Shown: positions 44,970-54,929, numbered from the stretch's first letter. The stretch is 64,000 nucleotides of DNA from Mycobacterium talmoniae (GCA_002967005.1 PPEA01000254.1:1-64000), one strand, 5' to 3'. Notes: generated by a model not told the origin, from the sequence alone. A program made the numbers and translations.

Positions 44970-46087
44970 ACCGGAGCACCTTCATGGGCCGACGCCCGGC
45001 TGCGCCAGGTCTGGATGAGGCCTTCGCACTGCTTCGGAGTCGCGGCGTAGAGCGCGATCTCGTCGACACCAACAGCGCGGTAGTCGCTCAGACGATCGAC
45101 GCAGTGTTCAACCGTTCCAATCGCACACGACTCTTCTATCCGTTCGTCGGGGACCAGCTCGGCAGGCCCGAGGAGCTCTGCCCGGTGGAAGTCCTGATCG
45201 GCATTCTTACCGACGAGCTGCTTATGGGCTCGGAGCCGGGTGAGGACGAAGCGGTCCCGGTCCCAGCCGTTGGAGCCGGTGAGCGCCTCGCCATGACCGG
45301 GCCACTCGAGATACGTCACCGCACGCGTGTGCGCGTATGCACGTGTGGTGAAGTCGTCGAGTTCGGGAGCGACGACGGCCGGGTGGCAGATGTGTATCGA
45401 ATCAGGGTCGCGCCCGCGATCGGCGCAGGCGTTGCGAATCCGCTCGACCGCCTGCCCGACAGCTTCGACCGTCAGGAACGGATCGAGCGTCACACCGTCG
45501 AAGACATCGTTGGCGGCGGCCTCGGTCGAACGTGGCCGCCCGTAGTTGCAGGTCCAAATCTCCGGCTTGGGAACATCACCGAGTGCATCGACGGTGCGCA
45601 GCGTCGTCGTCCGCCCGCCGCTGGTGTATTCGACTTCGCCGCCGGCCCAGAGTTGCTTGACTGTTCCGGCGTAGTGGACGAACTCGGAATACGAGTGCAC
45701 CGGCATATCGGGCAGCGGTACACCGCGGCCAAGCCCGAGGGTGAACCACGGACCGTGTAGCGCGTTCATCGTCGCACCGAACGACGCCGCAATCATCGGG
45801 TGGCGTGACGGTGTGGCCCACACGCCGGTACCAACACCGAACCGCGAAGTCCGCGCGCCGACCCCGCCGAGAATTGCACCTGCATCCTTGCGGTCGAAGC
45901 GTTCCGAAAGCCATCCACGGCGAAATCCCAGTCGTTCGGGATCAACCGCGCCGGTCAGCACGCTCTTCACGTGGCTAAAGCCCGGCTTGGTCTCGGTCGT
46001 CACGCGACCGGCGATCAAATAGATACTGAGGTCGTCGACGCCTGGAGACAGTTCCGTGTCATCGGTGCTGGCAGAAGAGTCGTGCAT
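44966..46087 (-). CDS. LLM-class (luciferase-like) F420/flavin oxidoreductase
   Basis: 373 aa TIM-barrel of the bacterial luciferase/F420-dependent family: GFRRGWLSERFDRKDAGAIL, VGTGVWATPSRHPMIAASFG, LGLGRGVPLPDMPVHSYSEF and a C-terminal IGTVEHCVDRLSDYRAVGVD. The family reduces or monooxygenates with F420H2 or FMNH2. First of two coupled genes with the CrtC-like protein. Confidence 0.82.
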   Translation of the reverse strand: MHDSSASTDDTELSPGVDDLSIYLIAGRVTTETKPGFSHVKSVLTGAVDPERLGFRRGWLSERFDRKDAGAILGGVGARTSRFGVGTGVWATPSRHPMIAASFGATMNALHGPWFTLGLGRGVPLPDMPVHSYSEFVHYAGTVKQLWAGGEVEYTSGGRTTTLRTVDALGDVPKPEIWTCNYGRPRSTEAAANDVFDGVTLDPFLTVEAVGQAVERIRNACADRGRDPDSIHICHPAVVAPELDDFTTRAYAHTRAVTYLEWPGHGEALTGSNGWDRDRFVLTRLRAHKQLVGKNADQDFHRAELLGPAELVPDERIEESCAIGTVEHCVDRLSDYRAVGVDEIALYAATPKQCEGLIQTWRSRASAHEGAPV

Positions 46088-46215
46088 GATGGCCTCGTTT
46101 CCCTAGTCGGTAGGCCGGAACCGCAACCGCGGCAGCGTCCGCACACCAGGAGTCGCAGTCAGATTTACCACGTTGAGTACATGTACTCAACCTTGCCCGC
46201 TCAATCGGTTCCGGG

Positions 46216-46670
46216 TCAGGCCGATGGTCCGGCCGCGCGGCGACTCAGCGCGTCGATCAGGATGTCCAGCGCGGTGACCGCGTCACCCAGCGATGCCAGG
46301 GTGGGGAACTCCACCTCATCGAGATGCCGGATGGAAGCCGCTCCTCTTGGACGGCGGCGTTGCGGCGACGCTCTGCCCTGCGCTGGACATAACCCGTCGC
46401 GTAGGCCTTCAAAACGGCGAGGCCGGACACCGCCTCGTCATCGCCGAGACCGCCCCGACGTAATGCGCTGGCGCACAACTCCAGCGCCGCGAGGACCGCC
46501 GCAGCGTCAATCGGCTGCACCGACATGATGTCCACCAACCGCGGGTGGGATTCGCCGGGAATGCCGACAGCGGCTGGTTCGACATCGACATACTCACGCC
46601 AAGTCGTGGCATCGTGGGCCCTCGCGATCCAAACAGCGGGATATTTCATGGTTGCGACCGCAGCCACCAT
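46216..46670 (-). pseudogene. TetR C-terminal domain remnant
   Basis: Two frames give MKYPAVWIARAHDATTWREY ... KAYATGYVQRRAERR and, after a one-base loss near 46335, RHLDEVEFPTLASLGDAVTA ending at 46216. This is a TetR-type ligand-binding domain tail; the DNA-binding helix-turn-helix is missing. The 5' end reaches a palindrome and the start of the next gene, so the N-terminus is lost. The 129-base gap 46088-46215 has no gene. Confidence 0.55.
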
Positions 46671-46691
46671 TAAACCATCTATGTTTGGTTA
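46671..46691. promoter_or_regulatory. Operator-like palindrome (AACC...GGTT)
   Basis: TAAACCATCTATGTTTGGTT: AAACC and GGTT arms around a short spacer. It lies 150 bases before the reductase at 46841 and belongs to a family of sites at 53293, 58920 and 60311. Confidence 0.5.
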
Positions 46692-46840
46692 ATGCAATGG
46701 CAACCCTGCCGAGCGACAGGAGTTGTCCGGGATGGCCGCCCCGGCGTCCGTTTCGGTCAACGCCGGCAGGTCCATCCGCCCCTAGTGTCTGCCCGTGGCC
46801 GGCATGGCGCGCGTCCAACCACAGAGAGAGCACTCATACG

Positions 46841-47905
46841 ATGAGCTACAAAGTAATCCAATGGGCCACTGGCGAAGTCGGCTCACTATGCCTGCGGGAA
46901 ATTCTGCGCCGTCCGGATTTGGAGCTGGTTGGGCTGCGCGTCTATAACCCCGATAAGGCCGGTCGGGACGCCGGCGACCTGGTTGGTCTGCCACCGTCCG
47001 GGGTCACGGCGACCACCAGCCGGGATGAGATTTTGGCCTTGGAGGCCGATTGCGTGATCCACTCCCCGCTTTCGCAGTCCATGACCGAACTCGACGATGA
47101 CGTCACCGCGTTGCTCGCATCCGGAAAGAACGTCATCTCGACCGCCGCCTACTACGCGCCCGAATTCCGCGGCGCCGAGGTGGTCGCCCGGCTACAACAC
47201 GCGTGCGCAGCAGGCTCGACGACGCTGCTGGGTACCGGTGTCGAACCCGGGTTCATGTTCGAGCGGGTCATGCCGACCATCACCGGCATGTGCACCGACA
47301 TCGACCAAATCACCCTCACCGAAGTGATCGACGCCGCCGATCACCCGGCCGCCGTGATGGTCACCGAAGCGCTCGGCATCGGCAAACCTCTCGATTCGGT
47401 GAGCAAGGATTCTCCTTTCGGTCAGTACTTCACCAGTTTCTTTTCCGAAATGACCACCGCGGCGGGCCGAGCGATGGGGGTCAGATTCGACAGCCTGGAA
47501 AGCGGCCTCGACGTGGCCCCCGCCTCACGCGACCTGGATATCGCGGTGGGACATGTCGCCAAGGGCACCGTCGCCGGGAACAAGTACTGGGTCAAGGGCC
47601 TGGTCAACGGCGCCGTCTTCATGACCGTCGAGGTCTACTGGCTGGTCGAACCCGGTGTCGCCGGCTCGCCCTCTCCCAGGCACCGGTACCAATGGCACAT
47701 CAACATCGAAGGTCGCCCCTCGGTGAACATGACCCTCGACGCCCTACCGCCGGCCCGCGATTCCACCGGCACCTTCGACCCCGGCTTCTACGCCACGATG
47801 GCCACCGCGATCAACGCGATCCCGTTTATCTGTGATGCAGAACCAGGCATCTTCCACCAGCCGGTATTTGCGCCTTGGCGTCCGGGTACCGCCAGCGCCG
47901 GCTGA
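46841..47905 (+). CDS. NAD(P)-binding reductase, dihydrodipicolinate-reductase-like
   Basis: 354 aa. N-terminal Rossmann fold YKVIQWATGEVGSLCLREIL (G-x-x-G), DapB/2,4-diaminopentanoate-dehydrogenase-like. Segment VISTAAYYAPEF and GTGVEPGFMFERVMPTITGM follow. Proteins of this type are common in mycobacterial sterol/terpenoid loci; activity is not known. ATG 46841 follows AGAGAG; the upstream extension to 46652 was rejected. First gene of a + strand group with the LEH-like proteins and a P450. Confidence 0.82.
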   Translation: MSYKVIQWATGEVGSLCLREILRRPDLELVGLRVYNPDKAGRDAGDLVGLPPSGVTATTSRDEILALEADCVIHSPLSQSMTELDDDVTALLASGKNVISTAAYYAPEFRGAEVVARLQHACAAGSTTLLGTGVEPGFMFERVMPTITGMCTDIDQITLTEVIDAADHPAAVMVTEALGIGKPLDSVSKDSPFGQYFTSFFSEMTTAAGRAMGVRFDSLESGLDVAPASRDLDIAVGHVAKGTVAGNKYWVKGLVNGAVFMTVEVYWLVEPGVAGSPSPRHRYQWHINIEGRPSVNMTLDALPPARDSTGTFDPGFYATMATAINAIPFICDAEPGIFHQPVFAPWRPGTASAG

Positions 47906-48058
47906 TCGGATGGTGGGCTGCTCCCGGCGCGAGCTCGCGCGGGGTGGTTGGCTTGCGACCGGTCGCGATCACCGCTAATCTAACATCATTCGATAATGGC
48001 CGCGCCGAGCTCGATGACTGCGCCCCGCACCCGGGGCAGCGAAAGAAAGGCAGGCACC

Positions 48059-48454
48059 ATGCTCGAGGAAGAGCGCCTGACGCGTCAGATGATTGCGCTG
48101 TGGGAATCCGGTGTGGACGGCATCATCGAGGCTTTCCAATGGTATTGCGCACCCGATGTCAAATGGATCAATACCGGCATCCCCAGCGTCGAGGGGCTCG
48201 ACAACTGTGTTGAATTCCTGCGCGTGCAGGCGCGAGCATGGAAGTTCCACAGCACACGGGTGGACATCCGGTCGCTGCTAGCGGCACCCGGCCTCGTCAT
48301 GATCGAGCGTGTCGACCGCGTTTTCGACGCCGACGGCACGGAGATTTTCGGTGCACCGGTAGTCGGAGTCCTGGAATGGGCGGACGGGAAGATCACTCAG
48401 TGGCGCGACTACTTCGACCCCGGCCCACTTCTGAGTATCGGCCAGCTTGAGTGA
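48059..48454 (+). CDS. Limonene-1,2-epoxide-hydrolase-like protein
   Basis: 131 aa NTF2-like fold. The catalytic triad pattern of LEH is visible: ERVD (Arg-x-Asp) and the late Asp in WRDYFD. It should open epoxides by direct attack of activated water. ATG 48059 follows GGCAGG. A close paralogue follows at 48512. Confidence 0.82.
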   Translation: MLEEERLTRQMIALWESGVDGIIEAFQWYCAPDVKWINTGIPSVEGLDNCVEFLRVQARAWKFHSTRVDIRSLLAAPGLVMIERVDRVFDADGTEIFGAPVVGVLEWADGKITQWRDYFDPGPLLSIGQLE

Positions 48455-48511
48455 CCCTCATGCGTCTCAGCATTCGACCCGGGTATGTGGAGCTCAAACC
48501 GACGAGAGTTG

Positions 48512-48943
48512 ATGACCGTGAGCGGTGAAGAAGCGATGGTGCGAGATATCCTCGCGATGTGGAGCACGGGCGTCGAAGGAGTCAAGGAGTCCTTCCGACA
48601 CTATGGCAGCCGGAATCTCGTGTGGTGGAACAGTGCCCGCGGTGCGCTAACTGGTCTGGATGTGTGCCTGCAGGCACTTGACCAGATGTTCGACGTCCTG
48701 GAGATCGCCGCCGTTGCCGTACCGATTCATACCTTGTTCACCGCACCGGGTCGGGCAGTCGTCGAGAGATCCGACAACCTTTATCGTGGCGACGGCACCC
48801 TGATCGCTGAAATTCCGGTCACCGGAGTCATCGGGTTCGACGGCGCCAAAATGGTCGTTTGGCGCGATTACTGCGACGACTGGATGACGAAACTTTCGCT
48901 TGGTCAACCCGTCATGCCGGTGCCGGCGTCGGCCGTACTGTGA
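48512..48943 (+). CDS. LEH-like epoxide hydrolase paralogue
   Basis: 143 aa, NTF2-like, similar to the preceding protein: MWSTGVEGVKESFRHYGSRN, ERSD (Arg-x-Asp) and WRDYCDDW. The triad is kept, with Cys for Phe next to the last Asp. ATG 48512 chosen; GTG 48518 possible. Ends 13 bases before a P450 gene, so co-transcribed. Confidence 0.78.
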   Translation: MTVSGEEAMVRDILAMWSTGVEGVKESFRHYGSRNLVWWNSARGALTGLDVCLQALDQMFDVLEIAAVAVPIHTLFTAPGRAVVERSDNLYRGDGTLIAEIPVTGVIGFDGAKMVVWRDYCDDWMTKLSLGQPVMPVPASAVL

Positions 48944-48956
48944 TAGGGGAAATCCG

Positions 48957-50186
48957 ATGAGTGAACGCGCGACCAGATCCGCCGACCGACCTCCGTCGAC
49001 CGGATTCGATCATGGTGATCCGGAGTCGCCATCGCGGATGCATCAGACGCTGGCGGAACTACGAACTCGGTGCCCGGTCGGCTGGAGCGACAACTATGGC
49101 GGATTTTGGACACTGACCCGCTACCACGACGTGGTCGCCGCCGCCCGCGATCACACCGTATTCACCACTACGCAAGGGATCATGATCCCGCCGACCGGGA
49201 CGTCGATGCGGTTGGTGCCAGCAGAGTTCGACCCGCCCGAGCATTCCGCATACCGCAAGATGGTGATGCCGTTCTTCACCAACAAAGCGATTGCGCTCAA
49301 GCAGGACATGATCACCGGCGTGGTTCGGGAGTGCTTCGACAGCTTTGCCGCCGAAGGACACGTCGACCTGGTTCCTGCCGTCTCCGACTCCGTACCGCCA
49401 GCGATTCTGGCGCATTACCTGGGGCTGAACCCCGACCGAGCCGATGACATGCGTCGGCTGATGATGGAGTATCTGTCGTCGGCGCGGACAAGCCACGATG
49501 TGAAGGTGGCCAGCGCCCAGCGGTTTGAGGCATTCGTACAGCGGGAAATCGACGAGAGAATCGACAATCCCGGCGACGACACCTTGAGCCAGATCATCCG
49601 CGTCGCGCTGTCCGACGAGAACGGTGGCCCGCTGACACCCATCGCCATCCTGGGAATGATTCGTCTGATTATCTCGGCCGGTCACGAAACCACGGTGCAC
49701 GGGATCAGCAGTCTGTGCTATCGGGTGCTGGCCGAACCGGGCCTGCGGGATCGCCTGCTGCAGGATCCATCACTGCGTACCACGGCGGTCAACGAGGCGC
49801 TGCGGCTGGACGCCCCCGTGATGCACATGGCCAGGACCCTGGTCGACGACCACGACATGCGCGGGCAACACCTTCGCGGCGGTGACAAGGTGATGCTGTG
49901 TTTCGGTGCCGCTAACCGCGACGACGAGATGTTCCCCGAACCTGACGCGTTTAGCCTGGAACGTCCACGCACACCCGCTGACGTCACGTTCGGCACCGGG
50001 CGGCACCGCTGCCTCGGCGAGCACCTGGCAATGGCCGAACTCTCCGCTGTGCTCGATGAACTACTGACCAGGTTGCCTGATGCCACGATCGCTCCGGGCA
50101 CCGAGATCCGTTGGACAGGTGGCGGCAACACCAGGGGGGTCGAATCGTTGCCGGTGATTTTCACACCGGAGAAATCCACTCCGTGA
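48957..50186 (+). CDS. Cytochrome P450
   Basis: 409 aa soluble bacterial P450. I-helix AGHETTVHG, K-helix EALR, haem loop FGTGRHRCLG with axial Cys. ATG 48957 follows AGGGGAAA. Overlaps the next gene in GTGA. The clustering with epoxide hydrolases suggests it may make epoxide or hydroxyl on a terpenoid or other lipid. Electron donors are outside or the 23617 ferredoxin. Confidence 0.9.
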   Translation: MSERATRSADRPPSTGFDHGDPESPSRMHQTLAELRTRCPVGWSDNYGGFWTLTRYHDVVAAARDHTVFTTTQGIMIPPTGTSMRLVPAEFDPPEHSAYRKMVMPFFTNKAIALKQDMITGVVRECFDSFAAEGHVDLVPAVSDSVPPAILAHYLGLNPDRADDMRRLMMEYLSSARTSHDVKVASAQRFEAFVQREIDERIDNPGDDTLSQIIRVALSDENGGPLTPIAILGMIRLIISAGHETTVHGISSLCYRVLAEPGLRDRLLQDPSLRTTAVNEALRLDAPVMHMARTLVDDHDMRGQHLRGGDKVMLCFGAANRDDEMFPEPDAFSLERPRTPADVTFGTGRHRCLGEHLAMAELSAVLDELLTRLPDATIAPGTEIRWTGGGNTRGVESLPVIFTPEKSTP

Positions 50187-52107
50187 CCGGGTTCCCTACT
50201 CTCCTGTCCCCGCTGCGGGTCGGGAAAGTGGAGTTGCGTAACCGCGTGGTCATGACCGCAGCGAGCATTAGCGAGCCGTGGCGCAACCCACTGCTGCCTG
50301 CCGAGCCGTACATCGAGTTCGCCCGGCGGCGGGCAGCGGGTGGCCTGGGACTGCTGATCGCTCACCCGCTCTACATCAACCCGTTCGGCGAGTACCCGGC
50401 GGAGATTTTCGATCGACATGCGCGATTGGCAGCTGCTGTGCACACTGAAGGGGCACCGCTGATCGTGCAGCTGATCCACTTTGGCGCCACCTTCCGCACA
50501 GATAACGACGTTTGTCGTCCGGCGCTGTGGGGCTTCGACCACACCCAGACACCCGAGGGTGAACCCGTCCACAAAATGACCGATGAAGAGATCATGCAGG
50601 TTCTCAACGCATACCGGCGTGCCGCGCGACTGGTCGTGGATGCGGGCTGCGATGGCGCGGAAATTCATGGTGCGCATGGGTACTTGGTTCAGCAATCACT
50701 CACCCCGTGGAACAATTCGCGTGACGACGAGTGGGGGCCCACCGACACCGGCGACCGGACCCGGTTTGCGCGATGTCTGATCGAGTTGCTTCGCACGGAG
50801 ATCGGCCCTGACCGGATCCTCGGATACCGGACCCCAACCGATGACTTGCGAGCAGCCGACGACGGGGGCCAAGGCCGGCAAGGTCTCACCACGCTTTGCA
50901 AAGCCTGCTCGACACCGGCGACATCGATTTGCTCAACACCACAGTCGGCTACGGAGGACCGAGCTACGACCGGGCGATCCCCAACTACCGGCAGCCCGAG
51001 GGCGCGAACATTCCTTACCTACGGCGGCTGCGCGAAACACTGAACACGACGGTCCCGATGATCGGGACGGGGCGAATCGTCTCTCCCGGCACGGCCGAGG
51101 CGCTGCTCGCCCGAGGCGACTGTGAGCTGGTGGCAATGACCCGTGCGCACATTGCGGAACCCGATCTGGTGCGCAAGCTGCAGACACGACAAGCGCACCG
51201 CATCCGCCCCTGCGTCGGAGCGAACGTCTGTGTCGACCGCAAACTCGGCGGTTCGCCCACCACGAGCTGCTTTCACAATCCGGAGGTTCTACGCGAAGAA
51301 GAACTGCGTGTACAGCCCAGCACAAACCACAAACGGGTTCTGGTCGTCGGTGCGGGACCGGCCGGTCTCAAAGCCGCCGAGGTCGCGGTGCGGCGCGGAC
51401 ACCGTGTGCGCATCGTCGATGCTGGAAAACGCACCGGGGGGCGACTGCGTGCGGTCGAGCTCACCGCAGCAGCTGATCTGGCCAGCTCGCTAGATTATCT
51501 TGTCAACGAGTTAGCCGAGGCGCATGTCACGGTCGAGTTGGGTGTCGAGGTCACGGATGCCATGCTCACCGATCTCTGGCCAGATCACGTCATCCTGGCC
51601 ACTGGTGCGACTTTCGCGCCGGATCTTGTCGGTGCCGCGCACATGATTAGCACTACTGCCGCGCTCACCGGCGACGTCGAGGACGATGTGCTGGTCTATG
51701 ACTCGCTCGGCACCAATGAGGCTGCACTGGTCGCCGAGGCATTGGCCGTGCGCGGAAAGCGCGTCACCTTTGTCACTTGCTACGAGACAGTGATGCCCTT
51801 CGGGGGAATGCTGCATCGGTTCGAAGCTCCCCGCACCTGGCATCGGCAACTGAAACGCACCATCACTCAAGGAATACTCGGCGACCTCGACCATGGCGTG
51901 GCCACGATCGTGCGGCCAGACGGGCACACGATCACCGAACTCGAGGTCGGCTCGGTAGTTGCCGCGGTGCCGTTGCGCCCGGCGATAGGTTTGCTTCCGG
52001 TCGTGCGGGCACTGAAAATCCCCCACTCCGTGGTCGGAGACGCCGTTGCCCCGCGGACAGCATTCGACAGCTTCAAAGAAGCTCATCAGGCCGCGATGGC
52101 GATATGA
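50183..52107 (+). pseudogene. 2,4-dienoyl-CoA-reductase-like flavoprotein, frameshifted
   Basis: Old-yellow-enzyme barrel (NRVVMTAASISEPWRN, IHGAHGYLVQQSLTPWNNSR) followed by an Fe-S linker and FAD/NAD domain (VLVVGAGPAGLKAAEVAVRR). GTG 50183 overlaps the P450 stop. A one-base loss near 50893 breaks the frame (after GRQGLTT) and the rest reads on from LQSLLDTGDIDLLNTTVGYG. The cluster loop is PCVGANVCVDRKLGGSPTTSC: relative to the usual CxxCxxxC the second Cys is Ala. If repaired it is about 641 codons, normal for the family. Confidence 0.8.
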
Positions 52108-52153
52108 TCTTGAGTGACCTGCCAAGCGATCAAGCGGTACTGCCATGAATTGT

Positions 52154-53284
52154 TCATCGGCTGCCTGCCGGCGCTAGCGGCCTTCTCCCCCGCCCAGTCG
52201 GCGGGCAACGCCGACGTGAAGCGTTGATAGTCACCGCGTCAGACAGTTGGATGCATTCGATGACCTCCAGGCCGAGGTCACGCGCGATGGCACCGGATAC
52301 GGGCGTGGATACCAGCGCCCGGAAACGCTGTACCCCCAGGTCACGCAGGATCGCGGCGGCAACGGAGAAGTCGTGTTCGCCGCGCGCAGCAACGGTGTGG
52401 GATGCCCCGCGACCCAATATGCCGCGCAGGTAGACCACGACGCCTTCGCCCGCCGCGGCGACTTCACGCAGCGACTCGTCGAGCAGGCCGCGGCATTGGC
52501 AGTGCAGCGACCTGAAAACGTCTCCGGGCAGGCACTCACGATGGACTCGCACTAGTGGCATAGCCGACGCGGTCAGGTCACCTGTCACCAGGGCGACGTG
52601 CTCGGTGCCGTCGATCCTGCAGCGGTAGTCCAACGCACGGAATGTGCCCGCCTCAGTCGGGAGCCGACAATCCGCCACCCGCTCGACCAGGGTGTCGAAG
52701 CGGCGGCGATGGGCGAGCACCTGATCGATCGTCACCACGGGGAGCCCGTGCTCGCCGGCGAAGTCGAAGACGTGCGCGTCCCGGGCGAGATCGCCGTGCG
52801 GGCCGATGAGTTCGGCGAGCACCGCGGCCGGCCGGAGCCCAGCCAGCGTACACAGGTCCACGCCCGCCTCGGCTGGGCCGACATGGTCAAGCACGCCATG
52901 CGGTCGTGCCCGCAGCGGCAACACATGTCCGGGCCGGCGCAGGTCCACAGGACCGGATCTGCGGTCAGCCAGGATGCGGATCGTGCGGGCACGGTCGGCG
53001 GCAGAAATACCCGTCGTGACACCGACGGCCGCGTCCACAGCCACGGCGCTGGCCTCATTGCGCGGCAACGTCGCCATTGGCGGCAGGTCCAGTTCGTCGC
53101 ACCGGTCCGCGGTCAGCGCCGCCTGGATCATTCCGGAGGTGTGGCGGACGTAGAAGGCGATTCGACCGGTCGTCGCGTGTTCACCCGACATCAGCAGATC
53201 GGCGGTCCCGTCGGGTAGCCGTAACACGACGATGCCACCCAACTGGAGCTGCCGCAGGGTGAGGTTGAGGTCCGTGATACTCAC
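52154..53284 (-). CDS. RibBA-like protein with degenerate active sites
   Basis: 376 aa, similar in layout to RibBA (dihydroxybutanone-phosphate synthase plus GTP cyclohydrolase II). The N-half lacks the acidic RExEGD loop (it reads GTADLLMSGEHATTGRIAFY) though VRHTSGMI follows; the C-half keeps the zinc motif CLPGDVFRSLHCQC but the EGRGIG loop is LGRGAS. It may be a divergent paralogue, like M. tuberculosis RibA1, with altered or no activity. GTG 53284 has a palindrome just upstream. Confidence 0.75.
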   Translation of the reverse strand: MSITDLNLTLRQLQLGGIVVLRLPDGTADLLMSGEHATTGRIAFYVRHTSGMIQAALTADRCDELDLPPMATLPRNEASAVAVDAAVGVTTGISAADRARTIRILADRRSGPVDLRRPGHVLPLRARPHGVLDHVGPAEAGVDLCTLAGLRPAAVLAELIGPHGDLARDAHVFDFAGEHGLPVVTIDQVLAHRRRFDTLVERVADCRLPTEAGTFRALDYRCRIDGTEHVALVTGDLTASAMPLVRVHRECLPGDVFRSLHCQCRGLLDESLREVAAAGEGVVVYLRGILGRGASHTVAARGEHDFSVAAAILRDLGVQRFRALVSTPVSGAIARDLGLEVIECIQLSDAVTINASRRRCPPTGRGRRPLAPAGSR

Positions 53285-53292
53285 CCAGCCAG

Positions 53293-53315
53293 ATTACCAA
53301 ACGCTGTTCGGTAAT
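53293..53315. promoter_or_regulatory. Operator-like palindrome between ribA-like gene and tetR
   Basis: ATTACCAAAC (53293-53302) and GTTCGGTAAT (53306-53315) form arms 3 bases apart. The ACCAAAC/GTTYGGT core recurs at 54051, 58920 and 60311. It covers the start region of the RibBA-like gene. Confidence 0.6.
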
Positions 53316-53363
53316 GCCATGTCCAATAATTGCCCCGCGTGGCAAACCGGGGCTCCACAGCCG

Positions 53364-54020
53364 CTAAGTCGTGCCGGCCTCCACCACCGTGGGCAACCAG
53401 CGCGCCTGGCGCTCCTGCACCGCTGTGTCGATCGCATCCAAGATGCTGGTGATGACCAGGTCGTAGATCTCATCGGAGGACAGACCCCGTTCGGACATCG
53501 CCTTGGCCAGCGCCGGATACTGGCCGGTGTCGATATCGTGACGGAGCTCGGGCGTGTAGCCCTGTGTCTCGTGTAGCACACTACCGATGGCGAACAGTTC
53601 GAGTGCATCCAACAATGGCATCACCGCCGCACTGGGAACACCTTCCTGCATCAAACGCTCCGCGGAAGTGTCCAGCATGCGCGCACCCATCCCCAGCGAG
53701 CGCTTGCCGACGATTAGCGGGACCAGCGCCGGATGCTGCAGTAGCGCTGCGCGCAGCTTGCGGGCATTCTCGGGCAGCCAGTGGCGCCAGTGCTCCTCAG
53801 ACTTTTCTGGGGTGCGCACGTCGGCCAGGGCGAATTCCGCAGCGCCGATGAGGATCTCGTCCTTGTTTTCGAAGTGGTGGTAGAGGGATGCGCCGTTGAC
53901 GCCGAGCACGCTGGCCAGCCGACGGATACTAAGTGCCTCGAGTCCGTCCTCGTCGATGATGGCCAACGCCGTTTCCAGGACGTTCCGCCGCGAGATCAGC
54001 GCTACCTTCGGCCGGCCCAT
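53364..54020 (-). CDS. TetR-family regulator of the catabolic island
   Basis: 218 aa. HTH: RRNVLETALAIIDEDGLEAL, SIRRLASVLGVNGASLYHHF. C-terminal domain like TetR_C (tetracycline-repressor-like), with ALVPLIVGKRSLG. ATG 54020 after GGGAGGGG. A half-operator (TAACCAAACG at 54051-54060) lies just upstream, and full palindromes occur before several nearby genes, so this is the most likely local repressor. Confidence 0.9.
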   Translation of the reverse strand: MGRPKVALISRRNVLETALAIIDEDGLEALSIRRLASVLGVNGASLYHHFENKDEILIGAAEFALADVRTPEKSEEHWRHWLPENARKLRAALLQHPALVPLIVGKRSLGMGARMLDTSAERLMQEGVPSAAVMPLLDALELFAIGSVLHETQGYTPELRHDIDTGQYPALAKAMSERGLSSDEIYDLVITSILDAIDTAVQERQARWLPTVVEAGTT

Positions 54021-54077
54021 ACGTACCCCTCCCGTGGTTCGCTACCAGAGTAACCAAACGCGGTACGCCACCGCCAC

Positions 54078-54929
54078 TCAACACAGCCTGCAGATAAAGT
54101 CGAGGATGGCTGATGTGAATGGGTCGTTCGCATCGCCAGCAACCATGTGTCCGGCCCCGGGTATCTCCGCATACTCGGCATGCGGTACCAAGTCACAGAA
54201 GTCGGCCACTCCGGTTCGGCTCACCACGTCACTGAGTTCGCCACGCAGAAGCAGTGTCGGTACCCGGACACCGGCGGCCGCCCGTGTCGCCCGCCCGGTC
54301 AGTTCCTTCCGCATATCGGCGGATGGGACAGTGTCCATGATGGCCGGGTCCCAATGCCAGTACATTCGCCCGTCGGAGCCTTTCCGAAGGTTCTTCGCCA
54401 GCCCCGACGTTTCAGTACGACGCGGCCTTCCGGGTAGGTAGGCGGCCACCGCCTCGGCGACGGCGTCCACGTCATCGAACCCGTCCGGGTTCGCCCGCAT
54501 GAACGCTGCGATCCGGTCCACGCCGTGGCCCTCGATCCGCGGCACCACATCTACCAAAACCAGAGCCGCGATAGTGGAACGACCACCATCCGGTTGTTCG
54601 CCGACGTGGGTCAACGCCGTTATACCGCCCAACGACGCGCCAATCAGAGTCGCGGGGCGGCCCAGCTGTGCCGTCAGGGCAGCCAGGTCCGACACATGCG
54701 CATCGATGCTGTAGTCGCGGTCGAGCGCACGATCACTATCGCCGTGCCCGCGCAGATCCACACAGATGGCCTCCATGCCGATGGCCGCGATCCGCTCCGC
54801 GGTCATTCCCCAGGAATGGCGCGTCTGCCCACCTCCGTGCAGCAGCACTACCGGCGGGCCGTTGCCGAGCCGCTCGCCGACCAGGCGGATACCGTTCGCA
54901 CCTATCCACCCGAACCGTTGGGCCGTCAT
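54078..54929 (-). CDS. Alpha/beta-hydrolase
   Basis: 283 aa. HGGG oxyanion region VVLLHGGGQTRHSW, nucleophile GASLGG, late His in GAGHMVAGD. Resembles small-molecule hydrolases (haloperoxidase/epoxide-hydrolase/C-C hydrolase clade). ATG 54929 overlaps the FadD stop (ATGA). Likely hydrolyses an ester or C-C bond in a degradation intermediate. Confidence 0.85.
   Translation of the reverse strand: MTAQRFGWIGANGIRLVGERLGNGPPVVLLHGGGQTRHSWGMTAERIAAIGMEAICVDLRGHGDSDRALDRDYSIDAHVSDLAALTAQLGRPATLIGASLGGITALTHVGEQPDGGRSTIAALVLVDVVPRIEGHGVDRIAAFMRANPDGFDDVDAVAEAVAAYLPGRPRRTETSGLAKNLRKGSDGRMYWHWDPAIMDTVPSADMRKELTGRATRAAAGVRVPTLLLRGELSDVVSRTGVADFCDLVPHAEYAEIPGAGHMVAGDANDPFTSAILDFICRLC

Noticed and set aside
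47974-47995. Possible operator TAATCTAAC before the LEH gene, also seen at 62853
   Set aside because: Shared nine bases only, no clear symmetry; too weak to annotate.
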